This document shows, piece by piece, positions 28,476-38,811 of a stretch of 64,000 bases of DNA. Numbering within the stretch: the stretch's first letter is position 1; each line of letters begins with the position of its first letter. Source of the DNA: Herminiimonas arsenitoxidans (lineage in GTDB: Bacteria; Pseudomonadota; Gammaproteobacteria; Burkholderiales; Burkholderiaceae_D); assembly GCF_900130075.1 (NCBI RefSeq), contig NZ_LT671418.1:186001-250000 (forward strand), given 5' to 3'. Both the position numbers and the translations under genes were made by a program. Below the pieces are notes generated by a model. That model was not told where the DNA came from. It saw only the letters and a list, made by a program, of their open reading frames with translations, and did no database searches.

Positions 28476-29509
28476 TGACACGCAACCGCGACGCACAGGC
28501 AGAAGACGAGGAGAGCTCGGACGCACTGCCTTCTGATCTCTCGCTGCAGCCGGACGATGCGGAAAAATCCGATATCGACGACGAGGATGGTGACGTTGTC
28601 GAGTTGGCCGAGCGTGCTGCACCGATTGAAGTTGCTGGTATTGATGAATTAAAGAAGGTTCTGGCGACAGAGTTGTCGACCGATGCGACGCAGCATTATC
28701 TGAATCAAATCGGTGCGCGTCCATTACTGACGGTTGCGGAAGAGGTACATTTCGCAACTTTGGCCAAGCAAGGCAATTTTGCTGCACGCCAGAAAATGAT
28801 CGAGCACAACCTGCGTCTGGTTGTATCGATCGCCAAGCACTACATTAATCGCGGCGTCATCCTGCTTGATTTGATCGAGGAAGGTAATCTCGGTTTGATG
28901 CGCGCCATCGATAAGTTTGAACCGGAACGCGGCTTTCGTTTCTCGACTTATGCGACATGGTGGATACGCCAAAGTATAGAGCGCGCGATCATGAATCAGG
29001 CGCGTACTGTGCGCTTGCCGGTGCATGTGGTGCGCGAGCTGAATCAAACGCTACGCGCCAAGTTTCACTTGGAAGCGCAACATCACGATGGCAAGGATGC
29101 GACTGCGGAAGACATCGCACATCTGGTTGATCGCAGTGTTGAGGATGTGCAGGATATTCTTGCCCTGTCTGAGCATGCAACGTCATTGGATGCACCGCTG
29201 GATGGCGATCCACAATCCAGCTTGATGGATTTATTACAGGGTGATCATGCGAATGATCCTGACACTCTCGCTGAACATCATGAAATGACAGTCTTGGTGC
29301 GTGACTGGCTGGACAAGTTGCCCGATAAACAGCGTTTGGTGATTACTCGCCGCTTTGGTTTGGATAACGATGATCCAGCGACGCTGGAAGCGCTGGCGGC
29401 AGAAATGCATGTCACGCGTGAGCGGGTTCGGCAGATTCAGCAAGAAGCCTTAGTGAAGTTGAAGCGTTCACTGATGCGAACCGGCGTCGGCAAAGACTCA
29501 TTGTTATAG
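28475..29509 (+). CDS. rpoS: RNA polymerase sigma factor RpoS
   Basis: 344 residues with an acidic N-terminal segment (about 1-55). Next come sigma region 1.2/2 (about 75-190, with [36 protein letters not shown] and [17 protein letters not shown]), region 3 (about 195-265) and region 4 (about 275-335, ending [21 protein letters not shown]). It is the master sigma factor of stationary phase and general stress. Position behind nlpD with a TAATG overlap confirms the identity. A 7-base-pair hairpin at 29615-29631 follows in the gap before rlmD. Confidence 0.97.
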   Translation: MTRNRDAQAEDEESSDALPSDLSLQPDDAEKSDIDDEDGDVVELAERAAPIEVAGIDELKKVLATELSTDATQHYLNQIGARPLLTVAEEVHFATLAKQGNFAARQKMIEHNLRLVVSIAKHYINRGVILLDLIEEGNLGLMRAIDKFEPERGFRFSTYATWWIRQSIERAIMNQARTVRLPVHVVRELNQTLRAKFHLEAQHHDGKDATAEDIAHLVDRSVEDVQDILALSEHATSLDAPLDGDPQSSLMDLLQGDHANDPDTLAEHHEMTVLVRDWLDKLPDKQRLVITRRFGLDNDDPATLEALAAEMHVTRERVRQIQQEALVKLKRSLMRTGVGKDSLL

Positions 29510-29614
29510 ATGTTACATAGGATAGGCATTTGTCATCCTTTACGATGTTGGCAATGTAGTTTGCTATCATGCGTCCTTCCGGAAATAGTTCACACTTCTT
29601 ATCTCATTAAACAC

Positions 29615-29631
29615 AAGCCGATCTTCGGCTT
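29615..29631 (+). repeat. small hairpin between rpoS and rlmD
   Basis: AAGCCGA and TCGGCTT pair around a 3-base loop. Only scattered T residues follow, so terminator activity would be weak. Confidence 0.45.
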
Positions 29632-29651
29632 GATTATCTGATTCAATCCCT

Positions 29652-31025
29652 ATGCAGCAAACCATTATTGATATCGAATCCCTCGACATGGAAGCACGCG
29701 GTGTCGGCCATCTGAAAAATGAAGATGGCACACCGGGCAAAGTTGTTTTTGTCGAAGGCGCATTGCCGAAAGAGCGCGTTGTGTACTCTTCCTACCGCAA
29801 GAAAGCGAATTGGGAAGCCGCCAAAATGATGGTCTTGCTGAAAGAGTCATCGCTGCGCACCAAGCCGAAATGTGCGTACTTCGGCATTTGTGGTGGTTGT
29901 TCCATGCAGCATCTGGAGCCAACGGCACAGGTCGCGCTGAAGCAACGCATACTTGAAGATAATCTGAAGCACATTGGCAAAGTAAAAGCTGAGACCATGT
30001 TACGGCCGATACACGGGCCGACTTGGGGCTATCGCTATCGTGCACGTATATCGGTGCGTAATGTGCCGAAAAAAGGTGGCGTGCTGGTTGGTTTTCATGA
30101 GCGGAAATCATCCTTTATTACCGACATGAAGACTTGCGAAATTCTGCCGGCAAATGTATCAGCGATGCTGGTGCCTTTGCGTCACTTGATTGCTTCGCTT
30201 TCCATCATCGATCATTTGCCTCAGATCGAATTGGCCATCGGGCAAGGAGAAGAAGTAAAAGTGACGGCGATGGTGTTGCGCATCATGACCGAATTATCAG
30301 CAGAGGACGAGGTCAAGCTGAAATTATTTGCGGATGAGTATCAGGTGCAATGGTGGTTGCAACCGGCTGGTCCGGATAGCGCTTATCAGTTCTATCCGAC
30401 GGATAACAATCTGCATTACTCTTTGCCAGAGTTCGGCGTGAAGATGCCGTTCAAGCCGACCGATTTCACACAGGTAAATCATCAGATTAATCGTGTTCTG
30501 GTTGCGCGTGCTTTACGCTTGCTGGATGCGCAGCCAATGGATCGTATTGCTGATCTGTTTTGTGGGCTTGGTAACTTTACTTTGCCGATTGCTACGCAGG
30601 CGCGGGAAGTTGTTGGGATAGAGGGCAGTACAACGCTGACTGAACGCTCACTGGAAAACGCTACGGCGAATGGGCTGGCGGATAAAACGTCGTTCTATTG
30701 CCGCAACCTGTTTGAAGCGAAAGCGCAAGATTTTATCGAGCTTGGTAAATTTGATCGCATGCTGATTGATCCACCGCGTGATGGTGCTTTGGCAGTGTGC
30801 GAAGCTTTGTCGGAGTTGGGTAAGAGTCATCCTGATTTACTGCCAAGTCGTATCGTCTATGTGTCCTGCAATCCATCTACGCTGGCGCGCGATGCTGCGG
30901 TGTTGGTGAATGACGGCCATTACACTTTGAAGAATGCTGGTGTGGTGAATATGTTCCCGCATACCTCACATGTGGAATCGATGGCCGTTTTTGAGTTGCG
31001 TGATGCAGAGAATACAGTTGCTTGA
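29652..31025 (+). CDS. rlmD: 23S rRNA (uracil-1939-C5)-methyltransferase
   Basis: 457 residues: N-terminal TRAM domain (about 1-60), Fe-S cysteines in CAYFGICGGC (about 74-83), a central domain and a C-terminal SAM methyltransferase domain. The FTQVNH motif (about 272-277), the SAM site DLFCGLGNFTLP (about 300-311) and the catalytic nucleophile region YVSCNPSTLARD (about 403-414) are all present. It methylates U1939 of 23S rRNA. A bidirectional terminator separates it from the convergent BI-1 gene. RlmC/RumB-like relatives are shorter, so RlmD fits best. Confidence 0.95.
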   Translation: MQQTIIDIESLDMEARGVGHLKNEDGTPGKVVFVEGALPKERVVYSSYRKKANWEAAKMMVLLKESSLRTKPKCAYFGICGGCSMQHLEPTAQVALKQRILEDNLKHIGKVKAETMLRPIHGPTWGYRYRARISVRNVPKKGGVLVGFHERKSSFITDMKTCEILPANVSAMLVPLRHLIASLSIIDHLPQIELAIGQGEEVKVTAMVLRIMTELSAEDEVKLKLFADEYQVQWWLQPAGPDSAYQFYPTDNNLHYSLPEFGVKMPFKPTDFTQVNHQINRVLVARALRLLDAQPMDRIADLFCGLGNFTLPIATQAREVVGIEGSTTLTERSLENATANGLADKTSFYCRNLFEAKAQDFIELGKFDRMLIDPPRDGALAVCEALSELGKSHPDLLPSRIVYVSCNPSTLARDAAVLVNDGHYTLKNAGVVNMFPHTSHVESMAVFELRDAENTVA

Positions 31026-31043
31026 GTAACTGTTAGCCGCATG

Positions 31044-31073
31044 AAAAAAGCCGACTTTTAAGTCGGCTTTTTT
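31044..31073. terminator. bidirectional terminator between rlmD and the BI-1 gene
   Basis: AAAAAAGCCGACTT and AAGTCGGCTTTTTT form a nearly loopless perfect inverted repeat. It has A-runs on one side and T-runs on the other, serving both convergent genes. Confidence 0.92.
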
Positions 31074-31093
31074 ATTTGTTTCAACGCCAGTTA

Positions 31094-31783
31094 TTAGTCG
31101 CGTTCGCCACCGAAGATGCCGAGCAACGCTAACAAATTGGAAAAAACGTTATAGACGCTCAGGTAGATACCCAGCGTTGCGGTGACGTAGTTGGTTTCGC
31201 CGCCATTGATGATGCGTTGTACATCATACAAGATGAAGGCGGAAAAGATGCCGATCGCTACGACTGAGATTGTCAGTTGCAAGGCTGGCAATTGCAGCCA
31301 GATATTTGCGATTGCAGCTACGATAATTACCAGCACGCCCATGAACAACCATTTGCCAATGCCGCTAAAGTCGCGCTTGGAAACAGTCGCTACCGTTGCC
31401 ATTGTTGCAAGGATCGCAGCAGTGCCGCCAAAAGCCGTCATGATCAGCGTAGTGCCGTTGGCAAAGCCGAGGATGTGGCCGATCAGGCGAGACAGCATCA
31501 AGCCCATGAAAAATGTGAAGCCCAGCAACAGGGCTACGCCCAGGCCGGAGTTTTTCGTTTTCTCAATTGCATAGAAGAAACCGAAGGCGATTGCCAAAAA
31601 GATAATCATACCCATGAAAGGGCTGCCGGCAAAGAATGCAAATTTGAACTGCACGCCCAGCCATGCGCCTAGCACGGTTGGAATCATCGAAAGGGCGAGC
31701 AGCCAATATGTATTTCGCAATACGCGATGGCGAACCGCCGTGGTGTCATAGGTGGACCCAAAGGTCTGCTGTAGATTGCTCAT
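31094..31783 (-). CDS. Bax inhibitor-1 / YccA family membrane protein
   Basis: 229 residues with seven predicted transmembrane helices and the family's C-terminal YDVQRIINGGETNYVTATLGIYLSVYN segment (about 182-208), whose Asp belongs to the pH-sensing pair described for bacterial BI-1 proteins. E. coli YccA modulates the FtsH protease; others form Ca-leak channels. The hflK-hflC genes, whose products also bind FtsH, are 11 kb away, which makes an FtsH link reasonable but unproven. It is transcribed alone, divergent from ndk. Confidence 0.92.
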   Translation of the reverse strand: MSNLQQTFGSTYDTTAVRHRVLRNTYWLLALSMIPTVLGAWLGVQFKFAFFAGSPFMGMIIFLAIAFGFFYAIEKTKNSGLGVALLLGFTFFMGLMLSRLIGHILGFANGTTLIMTAFGGTAAILATMATVATVSKRDFSGIGKWLFMGVLVIIVAAIANIWLQLPALQLTISVVAIGIFSAFILYDVQRIINGGETNYVTATLGIYLSVYNVFSNLLALLGIFGGERD

Positions 31784-31920
31784 GTTTTCTCCAAGTTGAT
31801 ATCAAGCTCGAGTTGTTGCCAAGCAGGCTCTTGACATGTTCATAGTATAAACGGTTCTGTTCTTAACGCTATCTTCACATTTAAAAGAGCTTGTTGCTAC
31901 TTTAAGTAGAGGGGCTTTCG

Positions 31921-31929
31921 TGGTAGAAT
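31921..31929 (+). promoter_or_regulatory. extended -10 promoter candidate for ndk
   Basis: TGG followed by TAGAAT (31924-31929) matches the TGn-TAtAAT extended -10 form, about 60 bases before the ndk ATG. No good -35 hexamer stands at the right distance, which is usual for extended -10 promoters. Confidence 0.4.
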
Positions 31930-31991
31930 TAAAGGTTAGTTGAAATATCAGAATTTTGTCTTAACCCTTTCATTTTATTGGAGTTTTTCAG

Positions 31992-32417
31992 ATGGCAATC
32001 GAACGCACACTGTCGATTATTAAACCGGATGCAGTAGCAAAAAACGTAATCGGTCAGATTTATAGCCGTTTCGAAGGCGCAGGCCTGAAAATCGTCGCTG
32101 CTCGCATGACGCAATTGTCGCGTGCTGAAGCAGAAGGTTTCTACGCTGTGCACAGCGCACGTCCTTTCTTCAAAGACCTGGTTGATTTCATGATTTCCGG
32201 TCCTGTAATGATCCAAGTGCTCGAAGGCGAAAACGCAATCATCAAGCACCGCGACCTGATGGGCGCAACTGATCCGAAGAAGGCAGAAAAAGGCACCATC
32301 CGTGCTGACTTCGCTGATTCGATCGATGCAAATGCAGTACACGGTTCCGATGCAGAAGAAACAGCGAAAGTTGAAATCGCTTACTACTTCCCAGCATTGA
32401 ACGTTTATTCGCGTTAA
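31992..32417 (+). CDS. ndk: nucleoside diphosphate kinase
   Basis: 141 residues, the normal size. It exchanges the terminal phosphate between ATP and other nucleoside diphosphates through a phospho-histidine. The active-site His is in [12 protein letters not shown] (His at about 117). The [12 protein letters not shown] start is universal. A GGAG site precedes the ATG by 8 bases. It heads the long ndk-rlmN-pilW-rodZ-ispG-hisS run, a conserved betaproteobacterial order. A 7-base-pair stem (CCGTTCG/CGAACGG, about 32426-32460) lies between ndk and rlmN. Confidence 0.98.
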   Translation: MAIERTLSIIKPDAVAKNVIGQIYSRFEGAGLKIVAARMTQLSRAEAEGFYAVHSARPFFKDLVDFMISGPVMIQVLEGENAIIKHRDLMGATDPKKAEKGTIRADFADSIDANAVHGSDAEETAKVEIAYYFPALNVYSR

Positions 32418-32477
32418 TTTGAATTTCCGTTCGTCGCAGAGTGATCTGATGAGCGAACGGTTTCAAGGAATAGTTTT

Positions 32478-33641
32478 ATGACGACTCTCACCAATCTGCT
32501 GGATCTGGATCCTGCGCAACTCATCGCTTATTGCGGCGAGTTGGGTGAGAAGCCGTTTCGCGCCAAGCAATTGCAGCGCTGGATACATCAATTCGGCGCG
32601 AACGATTTTGACGCGATGACCGATTTGGCTAAATCGTTGCGCGACAAGCTGGCTACGCGCGCGATCATTGCTGCACCCGCTGTGATTTCTGATCACACCT
32701 CTTCCGACGGTACGCGCAAGTGGCTGGTCGATGTGGGGCAGGGCAATGCAGTAGAAACAGTTTTTATCCCTGAAGAAAATCGCGGCACCTTGTGTATTTC
32801 CACACAAGCTGGTTGCGCGGTGAATTGCCGTTTTTGTTCGACAGGCAAGCAGGGCTTTAACCGCAATCTGTCGGTTGGTGAAATTATCGGCCAACTGTGG
32901 ATGGCAGAATTCGAATTACGTAGAACCAAAGGCATAGAGCCTGGCCCTAAAGGCGAGCGCCAAATCACCAATGTGGTGATGATGGGCATGGGTGAGCCTT
33001 TGCTGAACTACGAACCAACTGTTACGGCACTCAAGCTGATGTTGGACGATAACGCTTATGGCTTGTCGCGTCGCCGCGTGACCTTATCGACCAGCGGTGT
33101 GGTGCCTATGATAGACAAGCTGTCGCAGGATTGCGCAGTCGCACTGGCGGTATCGCTGCATGCGTCGAACGATCCTTTGCGCGACGGTCTGGTTCCTCTG
33201 AATAAGAAGTATCCGCTGGTTGAATTGATGGCTGCCTGCAAGCGCTATCTGGAATTCGCACCGCGTGATTTCGTTACCTTTGAATATTGCATGCTGGATG
33301 GCGTCAACGATACTGATCAGCATGCGCGTGAACTGGTCGCCTTGGTGCGTCAGGCGGATGTATCGTGCAAATTTAATCTGATTCCGTTCAATCCTTTCCC
33401 TGAATCGGGTTTGACGCGTTCGCAAAATCCGCGCATCAAAGCCTTTGCGCAAGTGTTGATGGATGCAGACATCATCACCACGATACGCAAGACACGCGGC
33501 GATGATATCGACGCCGCTTGCGGACAATTGGCGGGTGAAGTGCAGGACCGTACGAAAGTGCAGGATCGCATGAAGAAGATGGCAGAGTACCAGGAAAAAT
33601 TTGGCAAGAATTTTGGCCGCATTGTGGAGATTTCATCTTGA
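32478..33641 (+). CDS. rlmN: dual-specificity RNA (adenine-C2)-methyltransferase RlmN
   Basis: 387 residues, a radical SAM enzyme that methylates A2503 of 23S rRNA and A37 of some tRNAs. The radical SAM cysteines are in CAVNCRFC (about 114-121, C-x3-C-x2-C), and the methyl-carrying Cys near the C terminus is in [11 protein letters not shown] (about 343-353). Its stop codon shares a base with the pilW start (TGATG), so the two are translationally coupled. Confidence 0.97.
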   Translation: MTTLTNLLDLDPAQLIAYCGELGEKPFRAKQLQRWIHQFGANDFDAMTDLAKSLRDKLATRAIIAAPAVISDHTSSDGTRKWLVDVGQGNAVETVFIPEENRGTLCISTQAGCAVNCRFCSTGKQGFNRNLSVGEIIGQLWMAEFELRRTKGIEPGPKGERQITNVVMMGMGEPLLNYEPTVTALKLMLDDNAYGLSRRRVTLSTSGVVPMIDKLSQDCAVALAVSLHASNDPLRDGLVPLNKKYPLVELMAACKRYLEFAPRDFVTFEYCMLDGVNDTDQHARELVALVRQADVSCKFNLIPFNPFPESGLTRSQNPRIKAFAQVLMDADIITTIRKTRGDDIDAACGQLAGEVQDRTKVQDRMKKMAEYQEKFGKNFGRIVEISS

Positions 33642-34435
33642 TGACAGTGCGCCGATCGGGCTGGTTGGTAGTTTCTTTGTTATCTGCAATCCTGTTGCTG
33701 GGTTGCGCTGCTAGACCTGTCGCACCTGATGGTGAGCTGACAACCAGCTTCGACAAGACCGAGAATCAAAGACGTGCACGCATACGCTTGCAATTAGCCA
33801 TTGGTTACTATCAGCAAGGTCAAATGACAGTTGCTTTGGATGAGACCAAGTTGGCACTGCAAACTGATCCAAATTTTGCCGATGCATATAGCATGGCCGC
33901 ATTGATTTATATGGATCAAGGCGAAGCACGCTTGGCTGAAGAAAACTTTCAGCGTGCCATTCGATTGGCTCCGAATGATCCGGATTTGAGTAATAACTAC
34001 GGTTGGTTTTTGTGCCAAAACGGGCGCGCTAATCAATCTATCGCCTATTTTGAATCTGCCTTGCGCAGCAAGAATTATCAGTCGCCTGCCAAAGCGTTGA
34101 ATAACGCGGGTACCTGTAGCTTGATCTTGAAAGATAAGGTTGCTGCAGAGCGTTATTTTACCGAAGCATTCCGTCAGGATCCGGGTAATCCGACAACGAG
34201 TACGAACCTGGCGCGCCTTAACTATGAGCGCGGCGATTTGGAGCGTGCGAAGTTTTATATCAACCGCGTGACGAAGGCAGATGTCTTGAGCGCGGAAGTG
34301 TTGTGGTTGGCAATAAAAATTGAACGCAAGGTGGGTGATCGTGCCGCGGAAAGTAGTCTCGTGACGCAGTTACGTCGCCGCTATCCAGACTCGACAGAAT
34401 TTGCGGCCTATCAGCGTGGAGCTTTTAATGAATGA
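33641..34435 (+). CDS. pilW: type IV pilus biogenesis/stability lipoprotein PilW (PilF)
   Basis: 264 residues starting with a lipoprotein signal (hydrophobic stretch then LLLGCAA, Cys at about 23) and about six TPR repeats, for instance ALDETKLALQTDPNFADAY and AEENFQRAIRLAPNDPDLS. It is an outer-membrane pilotin that helps the PilQ secretin assemble. ATG at 33641 overlaps the rlmN stop. The end overlaps the next start by 8 bases, where a GGAG site for the rodZ-like gene lies inside pilW. The rlmN-pilW-rodZ-ispG-hisS order is typical. Confidence 0.93.
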   Translation: MTVRRSGWLVVSLLSAILLLGCAARPVAPDGELTTSFDKTENQRRARIRLQLAIGYYQQGQMTVALDETKLALQTDPNFADAYSMAALIYMDQGEARLAEENFQRAIRLAPNDPDLSNNYGWFLCQNGRANQSIAYFESALRSKNYQSPAKALNNAGTCSLILKDKVAAERYFTEAFRQDPGNPTTSTNLARLNYERGDLERAKFYINRVTKADVLSAEVLWLAIKIERKVGDRAAESSLVTQLRRRYPDSTEFAAYQRGAFNE

Positions 34436-35465
34436 TGACGTTCCAGTGAATGAAACAATGAATAATGATGCTGCGCCAGAGCAAGCACCGGAAGTGGAAA
34501 ACCTTGAGCCGCGTATCTCGGCTGGCATGCAACTCCGTGCTTTGCGCGAAGAACGTGGTTGGACGGTAGAGCAGGTTGCCAATCAATTGAATCTGGCCAG
34601 CCGTCAGATACAGGCCTTGGAAGACGATAACTATGCGGCTTTGCCCGGCATGGTGATTGTGCGTGGATTTATTCGTTCGTATTCGAAAGTGTTGCGAGTT
34701 GATCCTGCACCTATTCTCGCCGCGATCAAGGACGATACTGCTGCGCCTAGCGTATTACCTCCTGAACGTAGTCCGCTTTCGGCATCGTTTTCGGAAACGA
34801 GACTGCTGTCTGTGAATCAACGCGGTATCCGTTCCAAGGCAGTGATCGGAATTGGCATTCTGGTTGCACTTGCTGTCTTGGCTTACGCTGGTCAACGTAT
34901 GGGCTTGCTGCCACACGGCGCTTCGACTTCAGGCTTGTCCAAGGTTGAAGAGAAACTGGCTCCTATCGAGCTTGCAGAAACTCAGTCGGATACAGTGGTT
35001 GAAACGCCTCCAGTCCTTGAAGAAGTGATAGAGGCGAAAGCAACTGACACGAAACCAGTTGAAGCGAAAGTCGTTGAAGTGGCCAAGCCTGTCAGTGAGC
35101 CAACTCCTCCTGTTGCAGCGACCAAGCCGCAGGCAGTGGTAGCACCAGTTGTGAGTGCTGTGGTTGCAGCCCCAACTGCGAAACCTGTACCGACAACAGC
35201 ACCAGTGCCGGCAACTCCAGTTGATAGCAAAAACGCGCTGGCAATTAATGTGCGTCAGGATTCTTGGGTGGAAATTAAACGTCCGGACAATAGTGTGATT
35301 GTTTCCCGTTTGATGAAAGCGGGTTCCTCTGAAGCTATCGCAGTCACCGGACCGGTCTCAGTAGTCATTGGTAACGCCGCAGGTGTAGATGTGACTCTGC
35401 GCGGTGATCCAGTAGATGTGGTTACCGGAAATAGCAGTAACGTCGCCAGATTGAATTTGAAATAA
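34428..35465 (+). CDS. rodZ: RodZ-like cytoskeletal protein (HTH-TM-DUF4115)
   Basis: I placed the start at 34428, behind GGAG within pilW; earlier in-frame codons are TTG only. The 345 residues comprise a cytoplasmic helix-turn-helix (about 20-90, [20 protein letters not shown]), one transmembrane segment (about 138-160), a periplasmic Pro/Ala/Val/Thr-rich linker of about 100 residues and a DUF4115 domain (about 265-345). RodZ links MreB to the cell-wall machinery and keeps rod shape. Position between pilW and ispG is the normal one. Confidence 0.92.
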   Translation: MNDDVPVNETMNNDAAPEQAPEVENLEPRISAGMQLRALREERGWTVEQVANQLNLASRQIQALEDDNYAALPGMVIVRGFIRSYSKVLRVDPAPILAAIKDDTAAPSVLPPERSPLSASFSETRLLSVNQRGIRSKAVIGIGILVALAVLAYAGQRMGLLPHGASTSGLSKVEEKLAPIELAETQSDTVVETPPVLEEVIEAKATDTKPVEAKVVEVAKPVSEPTPPVAATKPQAVVAPVVSAVVAAPTAKPVPTTAPVPATPVDSKNALAINVRQDSWVEIKRPDNSVIVSRLMKAGSSEAIAVTGPVSVVIGNAAGVDVTLRGDPVDVVTGNSSNVARLNLK

Positions 35466-35472
35466 ATCGCTT

Positions 35473-36741
35473 ATGTCGTCATCCAATCCGATTGCCACAG
35501 GTCCTTTGACGCGTCGCCAAAGCCGCACAGCGGTTGTTAGTTATGGCGGACGTGAAGTTCGCATAGGCGGAGATGCCCCGGTTGTCGTGCAATCGATGAC
35601 TAACACCGATACGGCCGATGTGATCGGTACCGCAATTCAGATCAAGGAATTGGCACGTGCCGGTTCTGAGTTGGTACGCATTACCGTGAATACGCCGGAA
35701 GCTGCAGCTGCCGTGCCAGCGATTTGCGAACAGCTCGACAAGATGGATATCGTCGTGCCGCTGGTTGGTGACTTCCATTACAACGGTCACAAATTGTTGA
35801 ACGATTATCCGGACTGCGCGAAAGCGCTGGCGAAATATCGCATCAATCCGGGTAACGTAGGCAAAGGCAATAAGCGCGATACGCAATTTGCGCAAATGAT
35901 AGAAACCGCATGCCGCTTCGATAAGCCGGTGCGCATAGGTGTGAACTGGGGCAGTCTGGATCAGGAGCTGCTGGCGCGCATCATGGATGAAAACGCGGCA
36001 AGAGCGAATCCATGGACTGCACAGGCTGTGATGTATGAAGCACTGGTGACGTCTGCGATCGAAAACGCGATGCGTGCTGAGGAAGTTGGCTTGGCTGGTG
36101 ATCGCATCATTCTGTCTTGCAAGGTCTCCGGCGTGCAGGATTTGATCGCCGTATATCGCGAGTTGGCGCGTCGTTGTGATTACCCTCTGCATTTAGGTTT
36201 GACCGAAGCAGGGATGGGCAGCAAAGGTATCGTGGCATCGACGGCGGCGCTGTCGGTCTTGTTGCAAGAAGGTATAGGCGACACGATCCGTATTTCGCTG
36301 ACGCCGGAGCCAGGTGGCGACAGAACCAAAGAAGTCATCGTCGGGCAGGAAATTTTGCAAACCATGGGCTTGCGTAAATTTACGCCTATGGTGATTGCAT
36401 GCCCAGGTTGCGGACGTACGACGTCTACTGTATTCCAGGAGTTGGCTGACGGAATTCAAACCTATTTGCGTGATCAGATGCCGGTTTGGAAGAAGCAATA
36501 TCCAGGTGTGGAAGCAATGAATGTTGCCGTTATGGGTTGCATCGTCAACGGTCCTGGTGAGTCGAAGCACGCGAACATCGGTATCAGTTTGCCGGGTACC
36601 GGCGAATCGCCGGCAGCACCGGTATTCGTTGACGGTGAAAAAACCGTTACGCTACGCGGCGACAATATTGCCGAAGAATTTCATGCGATTGTGCTGGACT
36701 ACGTCAAGAGCCATTACGGCAAGGAACGTAGTGCCGTTTAA
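35473..36741 (+). CDS. ispG: (E)-4-hydroxy-3-methylbut-2-enyl-diphosphate synthase
   Basis: 422 residues. It converts methylerythritol cyclodiphosphate to HMBPP in the MEP isoprenoid pathway, using a [4Fe-4S] cluster. The cluster ligands are in [10 protein letters not shown] (about 312-321) and the [10 protein letters not shown] loop (about 354-363). The TIM barrel with [10 protein letters not shown] (about 37-46) comes first. The start follows rodZ by 7 bases. Named gcpE in older literature. Confidence 0.97.
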   Translation: MSSSNPIATGPLTRRQSRTAVVSYGGREVRIGGDAPVVVQSMTNTDTADVIGTAIQIKELARAGSELVRITVNTPEAAAAVPAICEQLDKMDIVVPLVGDFHYNGHKLLNDYPDCAKALAKYRINPGNVGKGNKRDTQFAQMIETACRFDKPVRIGVNWGSLDQELLARIMDENAARANPWTAQAVMYEALVTSAIENAMRAEEVGLAGDRIILSCKVSGVQDLIAVYRELARRCDYPLHLGLTEAGMGSKGIVASTAALSVLLQEGIGDTIRISLTPEPGGDRTKEVIVGQEILQTMGLRKFTPMVIACPGCGRTTSTVFQELADGIQTYLRDQMPVWKKQYPGVEAMNVAVMGCIVNGPGESKHANIGISLPGTGESPAAPVFVDGEKTVTLRGDNIAEEFHAIVLDYVKSHYGKERSAV

Positions 36742-36783
36742 ATCGCAGTAAACAAGTTATAGAAAATAAGTCTTTAAAAATAA

Positions 36784-38130
36784 ATGTCAGATACCAAAAA
36801 AATAGAAAAAATCGTCGGCGTAAAGGGAATGAATGACATTCTCCCGGTCGATGCTCCATTGTGGGAATTGTTTGAAAATACTGTGCACACTGTGCTCAAG
36901 AGCTATGGTTTTCAACAGATCCGCACACCTATCGTCGAGCCGACTGCATTGTTTGCGCGTGGCTTGGGCGAAGTCACCGATATCGTTGAAAAGGAAATGT
37001 ATTCCTTTACCGATTCGATGAATGGCGATCAACTTACTCTGCGTCCTGAATGTACAGCCAGTGTAGTGCGCGCAGCGCTTGAACATAATCTGACTTACGA
37101 TGGTCCGAAGCGTCTTTGGTATTCAGGCCCGATGTTCCGTCATGAAAGACCGCAGCGCGGCCGCTATCGTCAGTTCCATCAGATCGGTGCAGAAGCAATC
37201 GGTTTTTCCGGCCCGGATATCGATGCTGAATTGATCATGATGTGTCAGCGTTTGTGGGACGATCTCGGTTTGCAGGATGTGCGTCTCGAGTTGAACTCGA
37301 TAGGTAACGCAGAAGAGCGCAACAAACATCGCGCTGACCTGATCGCGTATTTTGAAAAGAATGCAGACGTGCTGGATGCAGAGGCGCAAAAACGCCTGCA
37401 CACCAATCCTTTGCGTATTCTGGATACCAAGAATCCAACGATGCAGGATATGGTTAATGCCGCGCCTAAGCTTCTTGATTATCTGGGTGAAGAGTCGCGT
37501 GCGCACTTCGAAGGCGTGCAAAAGATTTTGCGTCACAATGCAATTCCATTCACGATCAATCCGCGTCTGGTACGCGGTATGGATTACTACAATCGCACGG
37601 TATTCGAGTGGGTCACAGACCAACTAGGTTCGCAAGGTACTGTCTGCGGCGGCGGTCGTTACGATCCATTGGTAGAAATGTTTGGCGGCAAGCCGACCCC
37701 GGCATGTGGTTTTGCAATGGGTGTTGAGCGTTTGCTGGAGTTGATGAAGGCTAGCGGTGAACAGTTCGCGCCGAATCAATGCGACGTTTATATCGTGCAT
37801 CAAGGTGATGCTGCACAATTGCAGGCTTCGGTAGTCGCTGAACGTTTGCGTGATGCAGGACTCGATGTTGTATTACATTGCGCATCAGCTGCCGGCATCG
37901 GTAGCTTCAAGTCGCAAATGAAGCGTGCCGACGGTAGTGGCGCTGCATACGCTGTCATTATCGGTGAAGACGAAATCGCGCAAGGCACAGCAGTCGTCAA
38001 GGAAATGCGCGGTGCTGAGGGTGCCAATCAATCGAATGTTGAGTTCGATAGCATCCCGAATTATCTGGTCGATCAAATCGTTGGTGCGCATGATCATACG
38101 CACGACGAACACGTACATTATCATCACTAA
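36784..38130 (+). CDS. hisS: histidyl-tRNA synthetase with His-rich C-terminal tail
   Basis: 448 residues; class II synthetase. Motif 2 is around [17 protein letters not shown] (about 115-131), the histidine-specific loops are [15 protein letters not shown] (about 261-275), and motif 3 is near [14 protein letters not shown] and [12 protein letters not shown]-terminal anticodon-binding domain follows. The protein ends with about 13 residues of which 7 are His ([13 protein letters not shown]), beyond the usual family end. Such a tail could bind zinc or nickel or sense free histidine; that is speculation. hisZ, the catalytically silent HisS paralogue, is 7 kb downstream. Confidence 0.97.
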   Translation: MSDTKKIEKIVGVKGMNDILPVDAPLWELFENTVHTVLKSYGFQQIRTPIVEPTALFARGLGEVTDIVEKEMYSFTDSMNGDQLTLRPECTASVVRAALEHNLTYDGPKRLWYSGPMFRHERPQRGRYRQFHQIGAEAIGFSGPDIDAELIMMCQRLWDDLGLQDVRLELNSIGNAEERNKHRADLIAYFEKNADVLDAEAQKRLHTNPLRILDTKNPTMQDMVNAAPKLLDYLGEESRAHFEGVQKILRHNAIPFTINPRLVRGMDYYNRTVFEWVTDQLGSQGTVCGGGRYDPLVEMFGGKPTPACGFAMGVERLLELMKASGEQFAPNQCDVYIVHQGDAAQLQASVVAERLRDAGLDVVLHCASAAGIGSFKSQMKRADGSGAAYAVIIGEDEIAQGTAVVKEMRGAEGANQSNVEFDSIPNYLVDQIVGAHDHTHDEHVHYHH

Positions 38131-38142
38131 TATTGGACCATC

Positions 38143-38793
38143 ATGGCATACGATCACGCAGAACAAGAACAACTGGCCACTCTTAAATCCTGGTGGAATC
38201 AGTACGGCAATCTCGTTACCTGGTTGCTGATTATTGTATTGGGAGCTTATGCGGCCTGGGCTGGTTGGGGTTACTACCAGCGTACGCAAGCATTGCAGGC
38301 TTCTCAGTTGTACGAAGAATTGCAAAAAGCAGTCACTGCGCAAGATAAAGAAAAAGTGCAGCGTGCAGCAACCGATATGGAAGACAAGTTTTCGCGTACT
38401 GCTTACGCGCAAATGAGTGCTTTGGCTGCGGCTAAATCGGCCTTCGATTCGAATGATTTCAAAACTGCAAAAGCGCAATTGCAATGGGTGATCGACAAAG
38501 GTCTGAATGACGAATACAAGGCGATTGCGAAAGTACGCTTGGCAGGTATCTTGCTCGATGAAAAAGCTTACGACGAAGGTTTGAAGTTGCTGGCTGGCGA
38601 TTTCCCGGCGCAGTTTGCCAGTGTGGTCAGTGATCGCAAGGGCGATATTCTTGTCGCACAAAACAAGCTGGATGAAGCGCGTGCCGCGTATCAAGCAGCA
38701 TTGGACAAAATCGACGCAAAGAATCCTGCTCGTCAGCTGATCCAGATCAAACTGGATGCTATCGGCGGTGCACCAGAGAAAAAAGCAGCATAA
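38143..38793 (+). CDS. YfgM family tetratricopeptide protein
   Basis: 216 residues: a short cytoplasmic start (AEQEQLATLKSWWNQYGN, the conserved YfgM front), one transmembrane helix (about 24-42) and a periplasmic TPR-like domain to the end. In E. coli YfgM works with PpiD at the SecYEG translocon and in periplasmic chaperoning. The hisS-yfgM-bamB-der order matches E. coli. The bamB gene follows immediately. Confidence 0.93.
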   Translation: MAYDHAEQEQLATLKSWWNQYGNLVTWLLIIVLGAYAAWAGWGYYQRTQALQASQLYEELQKAVTAQDKEKVQRAATDMEDKFSRTAYAQMSALAAAKSAFDSNDFKTAKAQLQWVIDKGLNDEYKAIAKVRLAGILLDEKAYDEGLKLLAGDFPAQFASVVSDRKGDILVAQNKLDEARAAYQAALDKIDAKNPARQLIQIKLDAIGGAPEKKAA

Positions 38794-38811
38794 ATGCTTA
38801 AAGGAAAAGAG

